From: Cryptomeria japonica
Lineage: Eukaryota > Streptophyta > Pinopsida > Cupressales > Cupressaceae
DNA length: 64,000 nt
Assembly (NCBI RefSeq): GCF_030272615.1
Contig: NC_081412.1
Span: 669,750,852 to 669,814,851, forward strand
Reading direction: 5' to 3'
Shown: piece by piece, positions 48,419-59,837 of the stretch
How the letters are laid out: every line of letters begins with the position of its first letter
How positions within the stretch are numbered: position 1 is the first letter of the stretch
Notes under the pieces: model-generated
The model's input: the letters and a program-made list of their open reading frames with translations, nothing else
Databases searched by the model: none
What the model was told of the DNA's origin: nothing
Program-made: the position numbers and the translations under genes

Positions 48419-49579
48419 TGATGGACTTGAAAAGCACTGAGAGGGGGGAGGGGTGAATCAATGACACCAAATAAAACACTACTTTAAACACTAACCAATA
48501 GATGAACTTAACCAATTATTTAAACAAAATACATGCTATCCAAAATTATAAAACAACATCCACAAAAAGTAAAGCATCCACCATAACACAAGTGTTTTAT
48601 ACGTGGAAAACCAAAATAGGTAAAAACCATGGTGAGAAGGAACTCACAAGTTAACTATCTGTAGTAATAGATAACTGACCCGTTAAAGTCTACAAAGTGC
48701 TTTACTAGGAGTGAATCTTGTTAGAGATGCCAAGCTTGATTAGAAGCTTATACCCTGTTAAGAATACTACCTTGTTAGGAGTAACCTTGTTGGAGGATTT
48801 GAGAATACAAACTAATGGATCACCTTGTTAGAGGATTTATACAATGAAGCTTGCTAGAGCTTACCTAGTTAGGGGATTTGATTCTACTGTAATGATTAAA
48901 AAACAACAAGAATGGATTGATTTGTTTTGAGTAGCACAATATTTTCTTGATCACATCCTTCTAAGTACATTCAATAGTGCTCTTCATCTTAACACTTATC
49001 ACTCTTCAACAAAATCTTTTACTATTGATGCATATTAGTATTCACATACCATCATTCTCTATCAATTTCAAATGATTCACTGAGAAGTGTTTAAATAGAC
49101 ATTCAAATCTTATGTCGGCCTAAGGAAATCAAAACACAATTTCCTAGGTGTACTGTATCTAGACAAGTAATCATAACTCATCAAAAAAATGACCGTCAAG
49201 AAGTCAGTGCTGGTAACTCATCAAAAAAATGACCATCAAGAAGTTGGTGTGGGTAACTCATCACAAAATCAGATACCTATTAGAACATTCAATACCGGTT
49301 GGAACAAAACATGTGATCCGTTGTCCTGGAATCTTCCTCTTGATCTCCATCTTCATCTTCATCTTCATTTAGATGCTGACTTAGTGTAGCCACAGGTTAT
49401 CTCTTAAGCACATACTGGTTGACACAAAGTACCAGTTAGAGATAAGCCTTAATCATACCAGTTGTCAGTGTAAACCAATTGAAGTTACACCGGTAGTCAA
49501 TGCAATCATATGTGTGTGTGAGAGTGTTTCATCAATGACAACAAGTGATGAATAAATTACAATCATCATCAAGCCAACA
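48419..49579 (-). repeat. 5' LTR of B
   Basis: 1,161 bp, + strand TGATGGACTTG...AAGCCAACA, collinear with 42060-43209 with moderate substitution and short indels, for example an extra gttaagaatactaccttg near 48757. Confidence 0.92.
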
Positions 49580-49584
49580 AATAG

Positions 49585-50016
49585 AAGCTATAGATCATTT
49601 GTGATTGGAGTAAATGGATCACTTATGAATAATCCCTTTCAAGGTAGCTATCACATACGCTATAGATTTTGTCATAAAACTAATCAGTGTAGATCTAGAA
49701 CAAATTCAGTGAATTGAGGATAAAGGAATATATCAAGTGTTACAATTGCAATAAGTATTGACATTTTTCTTACAATTGTAGGAATGCCAATTGTAGGAAT
49801 GTGAGTGCTTCGGTAAAATCAAATGAACCTAAGATGAATAATTATATGGTATGGAAAAAAAAGGAAGTGTCTGAGTCTGTTACATTTGAGTTTGGTGCAG
49901 GTGCCTCTTCTTCCGAAAATTGATCTGGTAGCTTTGGCTTAGGGGGAGCTTCAAAGAAAAATCTATCTATTCCTCCATTCACAAAGGAGATGCATGTGGT
50001 GGCTTGTGCATGCTAG
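49585..50016 (+). pseudogene. Gag-like ORF of F, second part
   Basis: Continues F gag after B. Contains knuckle-like YRFCHKTNQCRS and CYNCNKY-stop-HFSYNC, then a Ser/Gly-rich tail ending at TAG 50014. With the first part this gives the same coiled coil plus four-knuckle plan as A, B and C. Confidence 0.68.
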
Positions 50017-50275
50017 TCTTTATTCTAATAATATTGATTATGTTGGTTATGTTGGTGTTGTTCATGCTCTAGTATATTTTGTATACAGAGATACAAAATT
50101 TAGTTGATGTCATTATAACACAATTTTTGGTGGCAGAACCCTAGGCGTATCAAACATATTAAACATCTACTATTCAAGATCATTTTTGCATTATGTGTTG
50201 AAGAGTTTTTAAAGAGAAGAAGGTAATTCATAGCAAGGTTAATGAAAAAATGTATTTTTCTTTACATCTTTTTTT

Positions 50276-52069
50276 ATGGATTCTAAGAAGTTAGTTCCGA
50301 CAGAATATAGTAGTAGAAATACTTACAAATTGGAAAATGTAATTTTGGAAGAATATGATCATAACAAGATTAGAAATTTGGAAAGTTCCTTGTAAAATGA
50401 AGATTCATAGAAAATCAAAGAATTAGGGAACAAAGATTTAGATATTTGGAGCGAGTTTCCATGGTTTGCAGATGAAGATTTAATAAAATTCCTTTTGAAT
50501 CATATTTAGGATGGTCATATGATTTTGGAAAAACCCTATCCAATTTGGAAGGAAGTAATATCATCTATTTCTAGTCTTTGTGAGTTGAACCCAATCTAGT
50601 GAAGAGATCAATTGAGAACAAAAAAGTCAAAAACCTAATTGGCATCACAAGTGATCAACAAGCATTGATAATTGATAAAATAATTGACTCTATTGTGAGG
50701 TATGAGCTTATGGAATTTCTTACAAAATCTATTTCAAAAACATAGAAGGATCAACTTCAACGATAATAGTATATATTGCACATCAAATGGTTAAGGAAAG
50801 CAAAGATTTTAATTTGTGTGAGTTATTACGGATATAATTAATAGAGAATATTAGTATTATGAAAAATAAGGGATATCCTTTTTGATTTGGTTCTTTGGTC
50901 GTGTGCTTAATGTTTTATTTCTCAAGATCATTACCATAAAAAAAGAATGTTGTGTGGAAATCGAATCTCTATTGGAAAGAAATTTTTTAGGTGTCTAGGT
51001 TGTTTGGTAGAGAAAGATCAAGTATGCAAGAATGATTTCATGAACCTTCAGAAGATGTGGTGCTCTGGTCTAGTTCCCAGTATCATTGGTACTCCTAAGA
51101 AGAGGCCCTCCTCAAGTAGAAAATGTTTGAAGAGAAGAAATGATGTGTCCTCTCCGGAACCAATGAAGCTAAAGAAATGTGATGAAAAGAAAGAGATATT
51201 TTCTCTTGATGATCCAAAACCATCTAAAAAATCTAAGGGAAACATGGCTTTAGTTGAGAAGCAATTAGGCAGTATGGATGGTGATGTCCCTAAAGAGCTG
51301 AAAATATTTCAAGTATGCTTGAGCGAGAAGATGGTTTGAAGAAGATTGGAGGTTTGTGGCTTGTGCAACCTTCATATGATCAAGATAAAATTGAGGAAGT
51401 CTTAGTTGATTATTTTCTCTAAAATAACATTACTCTAAACAATCTTACAAATATCTTTCAGGATGTTCTTTTGAATTAATTGAAGACCATACGAACCAAT
51501 ATCCTAAAGAATCTATTGAAAAAGATGAATTTTAGGAAGATATGGGGAAAAGGTGTGCCTACATATGCTTAGAAGAGATTGTCTGGAAGCATTAAGGACA
51601 TGAAAGATTGTGTTGGAGAAGCAACCAAAGTATATAAGTATTGTTTCTGGTGGTCTGCAACTAATGAACATTTAAAAGTTAAGATTGACTCTATTGAGTC
51701 TGAGTTTAATTCCCTTGGTCAATCATTTGACATTTTTAGTGATAGAGATGATGGTTAGAGAAAAAAGATAAACTCTTTGTAGTTTGACCTTATATTTTTC
51801 TAGAGGTAGAAAGAAGATGTTGCAAATACATTTTGAAAAGTGAATGAGATAGTTGAGGCAAGGTTAGAACATCTTTCCGATCTCCTTATTGAAGCATAGA
51901 AGTATGTACGGAACCCTTTCATCTTGAGTTCTTTATCTGGTGTCATTGATGTGTTGGTGGAAATTGATAGTTTAGGTGTAAGTCTTAGTGTGTCTACGAA
52001 TTCATGAAAGACCTTTCTTTCGGAAGTCAATGAGAAGTATAAAAGTATTTTCCAAGCGAAACGTAAGTG
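50276..52069 (+). pseudogene. ORF2 of F, heavily decayed
   Basis: From ATG (MDSKKLVPTEYSS) to about 52069, broken by many stops and frameshifts. Recognisable ORF2 marks: DEDLIKFLLNHI...YPIWKEVISSISSL near 50475; a helical TSDQQALIIDKIIDSIVRYEL near 50650; F-stop-FGSLVVCLMFYFSRSLP near 50879, which aligns with FTFGNLLVCLMLHITK of C; and a Lys-rich centre (TPKKRPSSSRKCLKRRN near 51091). At about 600 codons it is shorter than A-C, mostly lacking the acidic linker and C-terminal coil. A polypurine tract follows at 52262-52279. Confidence 0.6.
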
Positions 52070-52261
52070 AAATATCCTTTTTGGTGCATTTTTTGTGGTA
52101 ACCTTTTTTGTTACCCTTTTCCTTGCTATTAAAGGGGGAGACATATCGAAAATGAGGGAGAAATATTGAGAAATATGAAGAATTAAGGAAATATTATCTA
52201 AGGGGGAGATATGGAAAGTTTCTGATGTATAGAAAAAATGTTGAGTATGTGTTTTTCCATC
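52070..52261 (+). other. 3' untranslated stretch of F
   Basis: Noncoding, with two purine patches (aaagggggagacat near 52130, aagggggagatatgg near 52201) resembling polypurine tracts upstream of the real one. Confidence 0.55.
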
Positions 52262-52279
52262 AATGAAAGAGGGGGAGAT
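52262..52279 (+). promoter_or_regulatory. Polypurine tract of F
   Basis: aatgaaagagggggagat immediately before the 3' LTR; a relative of the AATGCCAAAGGGGGAGAT tract of E, A and C. Confidence 0.8.
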
Positions 52280-53641
52280 TGTTAGAAATACTTGATTGGT
52301 TGTCAATGATGTCAATCCCGGTGATCCAAATTGGTCTGGATATTGCAGTGTGTAGTGTATGCAGAGCGTGTAAAATGTTGGTAGTGTAGAGGAGTGGAAG
52401 ATAGGTATTTGTGTATGTAAGACAATCAACAAGTGTTGTATGTATGTTGCAAATATGTTTTCTAGTAGTTGGTTGTTCCTTTAGAAATGTGTAGGATCAA
52501 TACATGGATATGTTTCTCTTAGTGTGTGAGTTTTGGTGTTGGTTGTGGCAATTGATTTTGTCCTCAGGATGTATATGCAATATAGTCTGGCAATATTCAG
52601 TTGATTTGTCTTAGGATTGTAGCGGTCTACATTTTTTGTTTCGTTGTAGATATGATAGAACATTTTTTATATTCTAGTAGTCATTTCTTAAGAGTGATGT
52701 ATTCAAGTTTTAGTGCTCCAGAACTTGCGCTCCAAAAATATATTTGGCTGTCCAGTGTTTGACAGTTCTATGTGCTCCGTTTTCCTTTGACTTTTGAATT
52801 CTAATGATAATATTTTGATGATATGTTGTTCATGTCTTTAACTTCTTTATGTTTAATTGGATTGTATTCTTTATGCTTTGGAAGTGTGTTTTTGTGGAAC
52901 TTTGAGGTTATGTTCATTTTGGGTCAAGCTAACCTTAAATATTTTTATTGTTGTATTGCTCTAGTGTTTGTATCATGTGATTTGACCATTGGAGTATCAT
53001 TTGGGAAAGTATTTTTGAGGCTGAGTTAATGTATATTATTATTATCACACACACACACACACATACATATAAATGTTATATCTTGTGAAGTGAAGTATTG
53101 CAAAATGGTGATGAGTGATAGAGTGAGAGAGATGATATTTGTGGGGCGAAGAAGAAAGGCAAAACTAGTGCGACAGTGACTATGTGTGATTGGAGTAGGC
53201 AAATAGTGAATGAGTTGTAGGGTTTCTTAACTGGATCTACTGTAAGCAGTTATTGTGATGTTTGAGCTTAATAGGAATTGATCCTATGGATATGTAGATG
53301 CAATATCCCCAGTTCATACTTATCTTCTTAGTAGTGAGCCTTTCGACAATGAGCCATTGTAATTTGGGCAGTGAGCCCTCCAACACTGAGCCTTTGCAAC
53401 TCCATATTTAACTAGTTATATTATCTTGAGAGTTAACCCTCTCCATGGTTTTTCCCATTTGGGTTTTCCACATATAAAAATATGGTGTCTCTCTTATGGT
53501 TGTGCATATCTTGCATTTCATTTCTATTGCATATATCCCTTTATGCTAAGGTTAATTGAGATCAAGTTACATTTTAGAATTTCACATTGTTTTGTTTTGA
53601 GAATACTGATCCCCCCTCTTAGTATTCTGGTTTGTTCAACA
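52280..53641 (+). repeat. 3' LTR of F
   Basis: 1,362 bp, TGTTAGAAATAC...TTGTTCAACA, uninterrupted. It carries a (CA)n microsatellite near 53045, gtttttcccatttgggttttccac near 53449, and a C run followed by ctcttagta near 53611. It serves as the empty-site reference for insertion A. Confidence 0.92.
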
Positions 53642-53646
53642 CTTGC

Positions 53647-56227
53647 TTCAAATTATTACATTGAGATTTGTATATGCCATCCTTTTATTTCATTTAGATG
53701 CATATTTTATTTTGTTTTACATCAAGTTTGAAGATAAGTGATATCATACTTTAGTTATGATTCGAAGGATTATAAGGATAAAAAGACTTTTTCTTTATTA
53801 TTATCATTCAAAAGGACTTGGAAGGGCTTATGAATCCATGAAAAGGGTGTATCTAGTGACTTACAAGATAGAGATAAAGACACATGAGGACAAAGGACAA
53901 AATTCTTGTTGAAATCCATTTTGTTGACAATATTCATTAAATAATCTTTGACATCTTGGCAAAGACATTGAATAAGGATAGTCCATGAGAAGAAAAGTAA
54001 TAGAAGGTGATAGTCTATAGATGTTTTGTGATGTGGATAGACTTGTGGAGGCCTTAAATAAACAACCATTTTTATTATACACATATTTCAAAGACAAAAT
54101 AATACCATTGAAAAGATGACAATATTAGTCCAAGAGTGTAAACATAGAGAAAATAGGATAATAAATGGGATGGATGCCAATAAAACAAGAGATCCTTACC
54201 ACTATGAATAGTGTTGTGAGGCATTAAAGGAGATCTCAAACACACAAAGGACAATTTTTTTCTTCAATGAATGAGGGAATTTACAATACAAAATAGTGAC
54301 CAAAACACCAAGTACAAAACTATAAGAAATACAAATACATTCTACATGTTTTTGATTAGTGATAAAGTAGGTTTTGAGGGGACCTAAAACCCCATACAAC
54401 ATGATTTGAAGGGATCCAAAATCCTTTGGAATTAATGTGAATACAAAACCCACAAGAAGAACGATACAAAAGGATACAAACAAGTACTAACATTAGCCAA
54501 CCGTCAACCAAACATCATCAAGGAAGCTAAGAACAAGCAGAGCCACTCACCTAGCCTAGGCCATCATATAAGAGATGTTAGTAACATGAGAGATAAGGGT
54601 TTTAGAAGGCTCCCTTAAACTAAAACTATATCCAAGGTCAAAGGTTTTTACCAAGCACCCTTAACCTGCATCAAGATCCAATGGTTTTTCCAAGCACCCT
54701 TAACCTGATCATTGGGTTTTAGCAAGGTTACCAAAACCTTAACAACTAGATTCATGAATTAAAACCTTAGAGGGAAATATGAAAATAATTTAGCTTCCTA
54801 GGAAATAAAATGCAACACAAAGATCAGGGGGTTTTGAAAGGATTCCTAAACCTTCAAATTGGATTTTAACATGGCTCCCAAAACCATCAAGCTAAAACTA
54901 GTAAAGACTCTCTAGCAGAAAGTCATCTCCCCTCCAAAAAAACTCCTCTCCACCTTAATAAGAACACAAGAGAAACAAACCAACAATTGGAAGAGCCAAA
55001 CTTGATACCCCACAACCAAGCAACTAGAGACATAAGTAGATCGCATATTGCTATAACCAACCTCTCCCACCAAGAAAATAGCCACCTCCATAAGAATTTA
55101 CTCAACCTCAATAGGATTTGTGAAAGAGGAAGAGGGGAGAAAAATGAGCCAAATCCACACCATGGCCACAAGAGAAAACTCCACCTTAATAGGAGCTTCA
55201 CGAGGAAGAACCCAACCAAGAACATAAGAAGCCCACTTGAGAATAAAAATCATAAAGCACTGAGAAATAGTAGGGATTAGCACAACCCCAAGAGAACAAA
55301 AACCCTAATAAAAAATAAACCAAGTCCAGCATAGGCCCTTGAAAATTGCCAATGACTGCTTGACCACCAAGAAGAACAAAGGCACCAAAAACCCTATCAT
55401 CAAAACAACGGCTCGAAAAAATTTACAAGGAGCACATAGGAGCAAAGAAAAAAGAAAAGGCTTTACCTCCAACAACCTCCCCACTAGTCACATCCCCACT
55501 TAGGAACGTACCAAGCCCAACAGGGCAAGCATAAAAGACAACAAAACATAGCAAGGACCAATCCCCAAATGACAAAGAGATTTATAGCAAAATAAATACG
55601 AAAGAAGGCATAAACCCATAACACAAACACAAAAGATCTCTCACAACATAGCTAAAGGAAGAAATAGGGCCACCCTTGCAAACCCCACCATACACCTTCA
55701 TGTTTGACATGTAAGACAATGCTATATAATAAAGAGTAGTAGCTAAAAGCTTGGTGGGGTGCATGAAAATGAGGATAGGAGTTAAATATAGAAATATAAA
55801 GAAAAATAAGAAGAATGAAATAGTCTCATGAAAAGGGAGCTAATAGACAAGATGGTAGTCATCAAGCTAGATGAAAGAAAAGGATGGTTTTAAGAAGCCT
55901 TTTAGTGTCTCTCATTCAAATGATTTGTTAGATTAAGTCATGAGTCGATGAAGGTACTACTTCCACTTTGCAATCATTGGAGACCATTAAATATAGAGAA
56001 AGGAAATTACATATTTAATTGCATTTAACACAAGTCAATAGTCAAACAAGCATCCATGGATCACAAGAGGGGAGAGTTTGGAACTTTTTGGCGTTGGCAA
56101 TAGTTATTCTTTAATTAATCAATTGTTGTAGTCTAGTAGAAAAATAGAGGCCCAACTGCATTAGTTGGGGGCCATCTTTAAGATTGGGGATTATTCTCTT
56201 AAATCATTTATATTTGTATGTTGTTTT
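53647..56227. other. Unannotated noncoding region
   Basis: No gene, LTR or transposase recognised. The + strand of about 54540-55560 is A/C-rich with repeated aaccctaa / ccttaac words and gives only low-complexity frames. It may be old repeat DNA. Confidence 0.5.
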
Positions 56228-57467
56228 TGTTGGCAATTGGAGGAGTTGATTATGTGTTGCATTGATGTTTTTTCTTTGATGGCAATATCGGCTATTTTGG
56301 TTGTTTACCATCTTCTGGTAGGTTCTTCTAGAGTGGTTGGTTTATGATATTGATCTGGTATGCTTTGGTTTATGGATTTGGTTTGGATCTGTCATTCATG
56401 CTATTCAGATGGGTATCACGACCAGTTGGTTCAGGATTTGATAACTCAGGAGCTATCATTTGTTCTAGTAAGCCTTTTGGTCACCGGTAAGGGTTCTACC
56501 AGCAGAGATTTGTTGAAGATCTTTTGATGCACATGATAAGTGGCATTGGCACAATTTCTAGATGGATTTCAGGATGTTGTTGGTAATCTTGTTCGTAATC
56601 CTGTTGATCAGTGGTGTTGGATTTGGGTCTGGACCTAATGCTATCTTATTCGGCTAGGTTATGGACTGGTTTATGTAACGTGTTGGTGGATGATCCCGAT
56701 GCATTACCATTTGGGTTTATTGATTAGATTACATTGTTTTGGTCTTAGGCCGACTTGGTTGATCATTGAATTGTGGGTTTATGTTATGAGTTTATTGTAT
56801 TATCTTTTAGGTGGCTGACCTAATTGTTTAGGTCCAAGGTTGGTATAAATATGATGTAAGATTTCTTTGTAGGTCACGACAAAAAGGGTTTATGGGAATA
56901 AGGGATTATGGTTATGCGATTATCTATGTGCAAATAAAGTAATCATATGTAGAGGTTTTGGTCGATCATAGGTGATTGAATTAGGTTGGTGAAAGAGGTT
57001 TAAGACCTCCGGTACTAAACTTGATCGGAACTGTACTCAGGCATAGGAGATGCTATTCTTGTAGTTCATTCTTCTTCCAAATTGTAGTTTGGATTTATTT
57101 TGTAGTCAGTGAGGCTCCTTTTGTGATGAGCAGTGCGCTCTAGGCTATTGGCCTTTCTTCTTGTGCAGGCCCCTCTTATTGTAATCACATACTTACTGTA
57201 GAAGTATTATCTAACTATGGGTAGCCTTCCCATCATGGTTTTTCCCTTTACCAGGTTTTCCATGTACAAATCTTGGTGTTATCTTTTGTGGATGGTTGGT
57301 AAATGTTCCGTGGTTTATATTTATGCTTAACTGTTATATCTGCTATTCTAGTATTTGGTTTATGTATCCTAGTAATAAGGTTTTAATGTTTAAAGTTCTA
57401 TAATCTGTTGACAACTGATCCAACCCCCCCTTCTCAGTTTTCCTCCAGTTATCTAAGTTGTCTAACA
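56228..57467 (+). mobile_element. Solo LTR
   Basis: 1,240 bp, TGTTGGCAATTGG...AGTTGTCTAACA. A TATA-like ggtataaatatgatg lies near 56832, the catggtttttccctttaccaggttttccatg motif near 57234-57264, and a C run followed by ttctcagttttcc near 57424. The flanks are GTTTT (56223-56227) and GTTTC (57468-57472), an imperfect 5-bp target duplication. No primer site or polypurine tract adjoins it. Confidence 0.75.
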
Positions 57468-58301
57468 GTTTCGATTATTTGGAACACAACAATGAAACAC
57501 GATAGCCTAAACCTTAATTGAAGTGAGTATTGTAAGCATTAGGGAAGTCACTCTTACATTTGTTTGGAGTATGATATATATATATCTCTATGGGGCCAAA
57601 GAGAAAATTTGTCAAGGGTTTATGGATCTTCCCAAAACCAAGAGATCAAGCCTATTGGTTAAGTTCATTGGCAGGTTGTCCTTCTTTGTCAAAGATGGAA
57701 TAAGATTGTGGTGAAGTAATAGGTTTGGTATTGTGTGCCCCAATAGGTTAGATGGATTTGAGTATATGAGAAAGGTGGTATCTCAATTGTACTAGAATAT
57801 TGTGTCTATCATAATTTAATAAATATTCTCCACAAGATAAGGATATGAATGGGAGAGGTCTTTCAGGTAGAAAACACCCATCGAAGAACCATCTTTATGG
57901 AAAATAGATGTGAATTTGGTAATGACAAAGTTCATATGCACTAGGAAACTTATGTTATAAGTTTAAAATACTTGAAAAGAAGTTCATAAGACCACAAAGG
58001 AAATCTTTCAAGAAGAAAGAAATATGTCATTAGTTGCAGGAGTTTGATAAGACATAGTGATTAAAAGAAAATATTAAAAAAACTAATGAATAGAGATAAT
58101 GATGCAATAGTACCATAGCCTAAAGGCCTCATAAATAATCAGACTATTGACATGACAATGAGTAGTGAGTAGGGGTAAAGACGAAATGAGGAATAAGATA
58201 GATTTCTATAAGGTTTTAGACCTTAGAACGATACAAAAGTTAGGGAACATAAGATGGACAATCAATATGTGATGATCTCTCCATATGCCAAATGATAACC
58301 T
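57468..58301. other. Unannotated noncoding region
   Basis: AT-rich DNA without recognisable coding frame, LTR end or RNA gene. Confidence 0.5.
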
Positions 58302-58803
58302 TGTTGAACCCAAGGTAGGATTGAGAGGGGGGTGAATCAATTTTGATTAAAATTAATGTAGTACATAACCGATTAATTAGCAACACAAAATCAACACATC
58401 AACACTAAGATTTTCTATGTGGAAAACCTAAAATAGGGAAAAACCATGGTGAATACCTACTCACAATATAAATACTATGTATCAGATTACAATGACACAT
58501 CTCATTTCTCCAGACTTGCTGACCAAAGCTAACTTCTCTTGGGGAAAGATACAAAAATGACTTGCAAACCTGATGCTAACTACAAGGCACGATACAACAA
58601 ATTGATTTGAAACGAAGGATCTCCTAGTTATGAAGCTGTCTTTGAACTTTCCGTCAAGCAACCAACATCAACACACACAACTTAGACGTCATTCTTAGAC
58701 CTCATTTATCAACACACTATCTCATATTTCTACTATAGTCTCAAACAACTTGCATATCATTCAAACACAACTCTTCTTCTCTTTCCTTCATTGAATTTCA
58801 CTA
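58302..58803 (-). mobile_element. LTR fragment H, interrupted by C
   Basis: Starts TGTTGAACCCAAGG with the run gagaggggggtgaatca at about 58322 and ctatgtggaaaacctaaaatagggaaaaaccatgg (about 58416-58450), the reverse complements of LTR 3'-end landmarks. It is therefore a minus-strand LTR, cut at 58803 by element C. Its remainder would lie beyond the window if it survives. Confidence 0.7.
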
Positions 58804-59632
58804 TGTTAGGAAACTCACAGATATTGAGGGGGGCGGTGTGAATCAGTATCTAACCAGTAATTAGAATTTCTCAACTTAAAACATGCATAACATATTATAA
58901 CAATGTACCGGTATGCAAGAAATAATGAAATAAATAGAATTAAAAACATCCACATGAAAAGCACACCATGACACAAGGATTTAATGAGGAAACCTGGTGT
59001 GGGAAAAACCTCAGTGGGATTTGTGACCCACAATATCCACTTACTGGCGAATAAGAGAATATTACTTACAAAAGAGGGGCCTGCACATGCAGGAAGGTGA
59101 ACTACCTAGAGCTCACTACTCAATGGGAAGTCTCACTGACTTACAATGTGGATTATACAAATCCAATATCTTGTATTGCTTTACAATAGCATCTATAATG
59201 CTTGATCCAGTACCAGTTTCTACTCTGTTCTTTACATAAAACCTTTAACCTATATTTCGCATAATAGGTCTGCCTAATATCTTCCTTTTTCACTTACATT
59301 TCTTCAAAATGTCTACAATGATATCTTTTATATATAAGAGTCATTTTACAACTTGCCAAGTCGGCTTACAAGGTTTTTACAATAATAAACAAAATATAAT
59401 ATAACAAAAATCCTGTCCGACTTTGTGCTGGTATGCTTCCTTTCTTTGTGTCAGTGCCAGTGTAGAGTGTGATCTGTTGATGCCAGTGTAATGCCTTGCT
59501 GGTGTAATGCCTTGCCGGTGTAATGCCTTGCCGGTGTAATGCCTTGCCGGTGCCATAGGATTGTAAGGTTGCCATCAATGACAAAACCTTCAATCACATA
59601 CAATGTCTCATTGGAGTGTGCATATGCCAACA
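58804..59632 (-). repeat. 3' LTR of C
   Basis: 829 bp, + strand TGTTAGGAAACTC...ATATGCCAACA. It shares with A the tgaatcagtatctaaccag start region and the gggaaaaacctcagtgggat block, so A and C are sister families. Confidence 0.88.
59485..59548. repeat. 16-bp tandem repeat, four units, in the LTR of C
   Basis: ggtgtaatgccttgcc repeated four times (59485-59500, 59501-59516, 59517-59532, 59533-59548). The first unit carries two differences and the last three are identical. In element orientation it lies near the U3 start. Confidence 0.95.
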
Positions 59633-59650
59633 ATCTCCCCCTTTGGCATT
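59633..59650 (-). promoter_or_regulatory. Polypurine tract of C
   Basis: Minus-strand AATGCCAAAGGGGGAGAT, identical to E and A. Confidence 0.85.
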
Positions 59651-59837
59651 GATGGCAACACTCATGAGAAATTTCAAAAGTGTATCCAAAAATGTGAAGT
59701 CCAAAAATGTTACCAAAAATGTGTGCTCCCCCTGAGCATATGATTCCTGTGATATTGAATTTGAATTTTCTCATACCACTACTCCCCCTTTGGCATCAAT
59801 GACAAAGGTTGTCAAGATGTCAGTAGAGTTTGTAGTT

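Larger units (their letters stand above)
42060..49579 (-). mobile_element. LTR retrotransposon B (pol-less, gag + ORF2)
   Basis: 7,520 bp, minus strand, flanked by AATAG at 42055-42059 and 49580-49584. It has LTRs of about 1.15 kb, an exact primer site, gag, ORF2 and a polypurine tract in that order. No pol domain in 5.2 kb of internal DNA. It is the same architecture as A and C, but its LTR and protein sequences are clearly divergent: a separate family, not a copy. Confidence 0.92.
33470..53641 (+). mobile_element. LTR retrotransposon F (pol-less, gag + ORF2), host of A and B
   Basis: Flanked by CTTGC at 33465-33469 and 53642-53646, a perfect target duplication. After subtracting A and B with one target copy each, F is about 6.2 kb. 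It has LTRs of about 1.37 kb, a primer site TGGTATTAGAGC (one mismatch), a gag-like frame with four knuckle-like motifs, a decayed ORF2 and a polypurine tract. No protease, integrase, reverse transcriptase or RNase H motif is found in its internal DNA. It inserted first; A and B followed. Confidence 0.88.

Noticed and set aside
54923..55283. Trp/Leu-rich minus-strand frame that could look like a membrane protein
   Set aside because: Low-complexity composition from A/C-rich DNA on the other strand, with no start context, domain or neighbour to support it.
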